DNA of 64,000 bases from Actinomadura macrotermitis (GTDB lineage Bacteria > Actinomycetota > Actinomycetes > Streptosporangiales > Streptosporangiaceae): NCBI RefSeq assembly GCF_009604375.1, contig NZ_WEGH01000006.1:310001-374000 (forward strand), read 5' to 3'. This document shows, piece by piece, positions 63,958 to 64,000 of this stretch. The notes under the pieces were generated by a model that had not been told where the DNA came from, made no database searches, and saw nothing but the letters and a program-made list of their open reading frames with translations. A program made the translations under genes and the position numbers. How positions within the stretch are numbered: the first letter of the stretch is position 1; every line of letters starts with the position of its first letter.

Positions 63958-64000
63958 ATGAGAGATCCGTCCGGAAGACTGCTGCAACTGCTGTCCCTGC
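63958..64000 (+). CDS. Start of a probable WYL/DeoR-type transcriptional regulator, cut by the window edge
   Basis: Only 14 codons are visible: MRDPSGRLLQLLSL. This is the standard opening of YafY-like regulators with an N-terminal winged helix and a WYL domain. An in-frame ATG at 63949 is an alternative start. It is divergent from a VOC gene, an arrangement common for this family. Confidence 0.55.
   Translation, partial: MRDPSGRLLQLLSL

Overview
The window is very GC-rich with strong third-position G/C, frequent GTG/TTG starts and dense gene packing. Together with AfsR/SARP and LuxR-LAL regulators, an MceG-type ATPase, a GOLPH3-like protein and a ScoMcrA-like restriction protein, this indicates an actinomycete, probably Streptosporangiales or Streptomyces-like (the rank is inference). 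No rRNA, tRNA, CRISPR array, transposase or integrase was found.

Left part, about 1-31 kb: mixed chromosomal genes. At the edge are a nuclease-helicase of the DUF2075 type, a stretch without an intact gene and a long unrecognised protein. Then come an AfsR-type SARP regulator and an efflux pump, a phosphorothioate-sensing HNH restriction enzyme, an SPFH / ribbon-helix-helix / GPP34 operon, Ohr, PlsC, a DEDDh exonuclease, an anti-sigma kinase fused to ankyrin repeats, a TetR/MFS divergent pair, MscS, a CocE-type hydrolase, a serpin / cyclotransferase-like / peroxiredoxin operon, a glycosyltransferase, a LuxR-LAL regulator, a CGNR regulator facing an MBL-fold hydrolase, a PucR/TetR pair and a Uma2 nuclease.

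Centre, about 32.3-59.7 kb: a nonribosomal peptide cluster. On the minus strand, in probable order of transcription, it has a stand-alone adenylation protein, three NRPSs (3224, 2563 and 1301 aa), an MbtH protein, a GNAT acetyltransferase and a type II thioesterase. On the plus strand are SbnA- and SbnB-like enzymes that make L-2,3-diaminopropionate (Dap). Assembly-line order read from the domains is C-A-T-C-(A stub)-T-C-A-T-E / C-A-T-C-A-T-E / C-A-T-TE, six modules. The third and fifth A domains carry a threonine pocket and are followed by epimerases, so D-allo-Thr is expected at both positions.

The main observation is in module 2. Its A domain lacks the whole large N-terminal subdomain and keeps only the C-terminal part with the A10 lysine. 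The stand-alone A protein has A1-A8 but stops just before A9/A10. The two breakpoints meet at nearly the same place, so the adenylation domain appears to be split between two polypeptides. The stand-alone part has an acidic pocket (Glu, Asp, Asp), fitting the cationic residue Dap made next door. I read the product as an (acyl?)-X1-Dap-D-alloThr-X4-D-alloThr-X6 peptide. X1, X4 and X6 are not firmly assigned and the product is unknown to me.

Right edge, about 59.7-64 kb: a small unknown protein, a second Uma2 nuclease, a Tat-exported phospholipase C, two VOC-family proteins and the start of a probable WYL/DeoR-type regulator.
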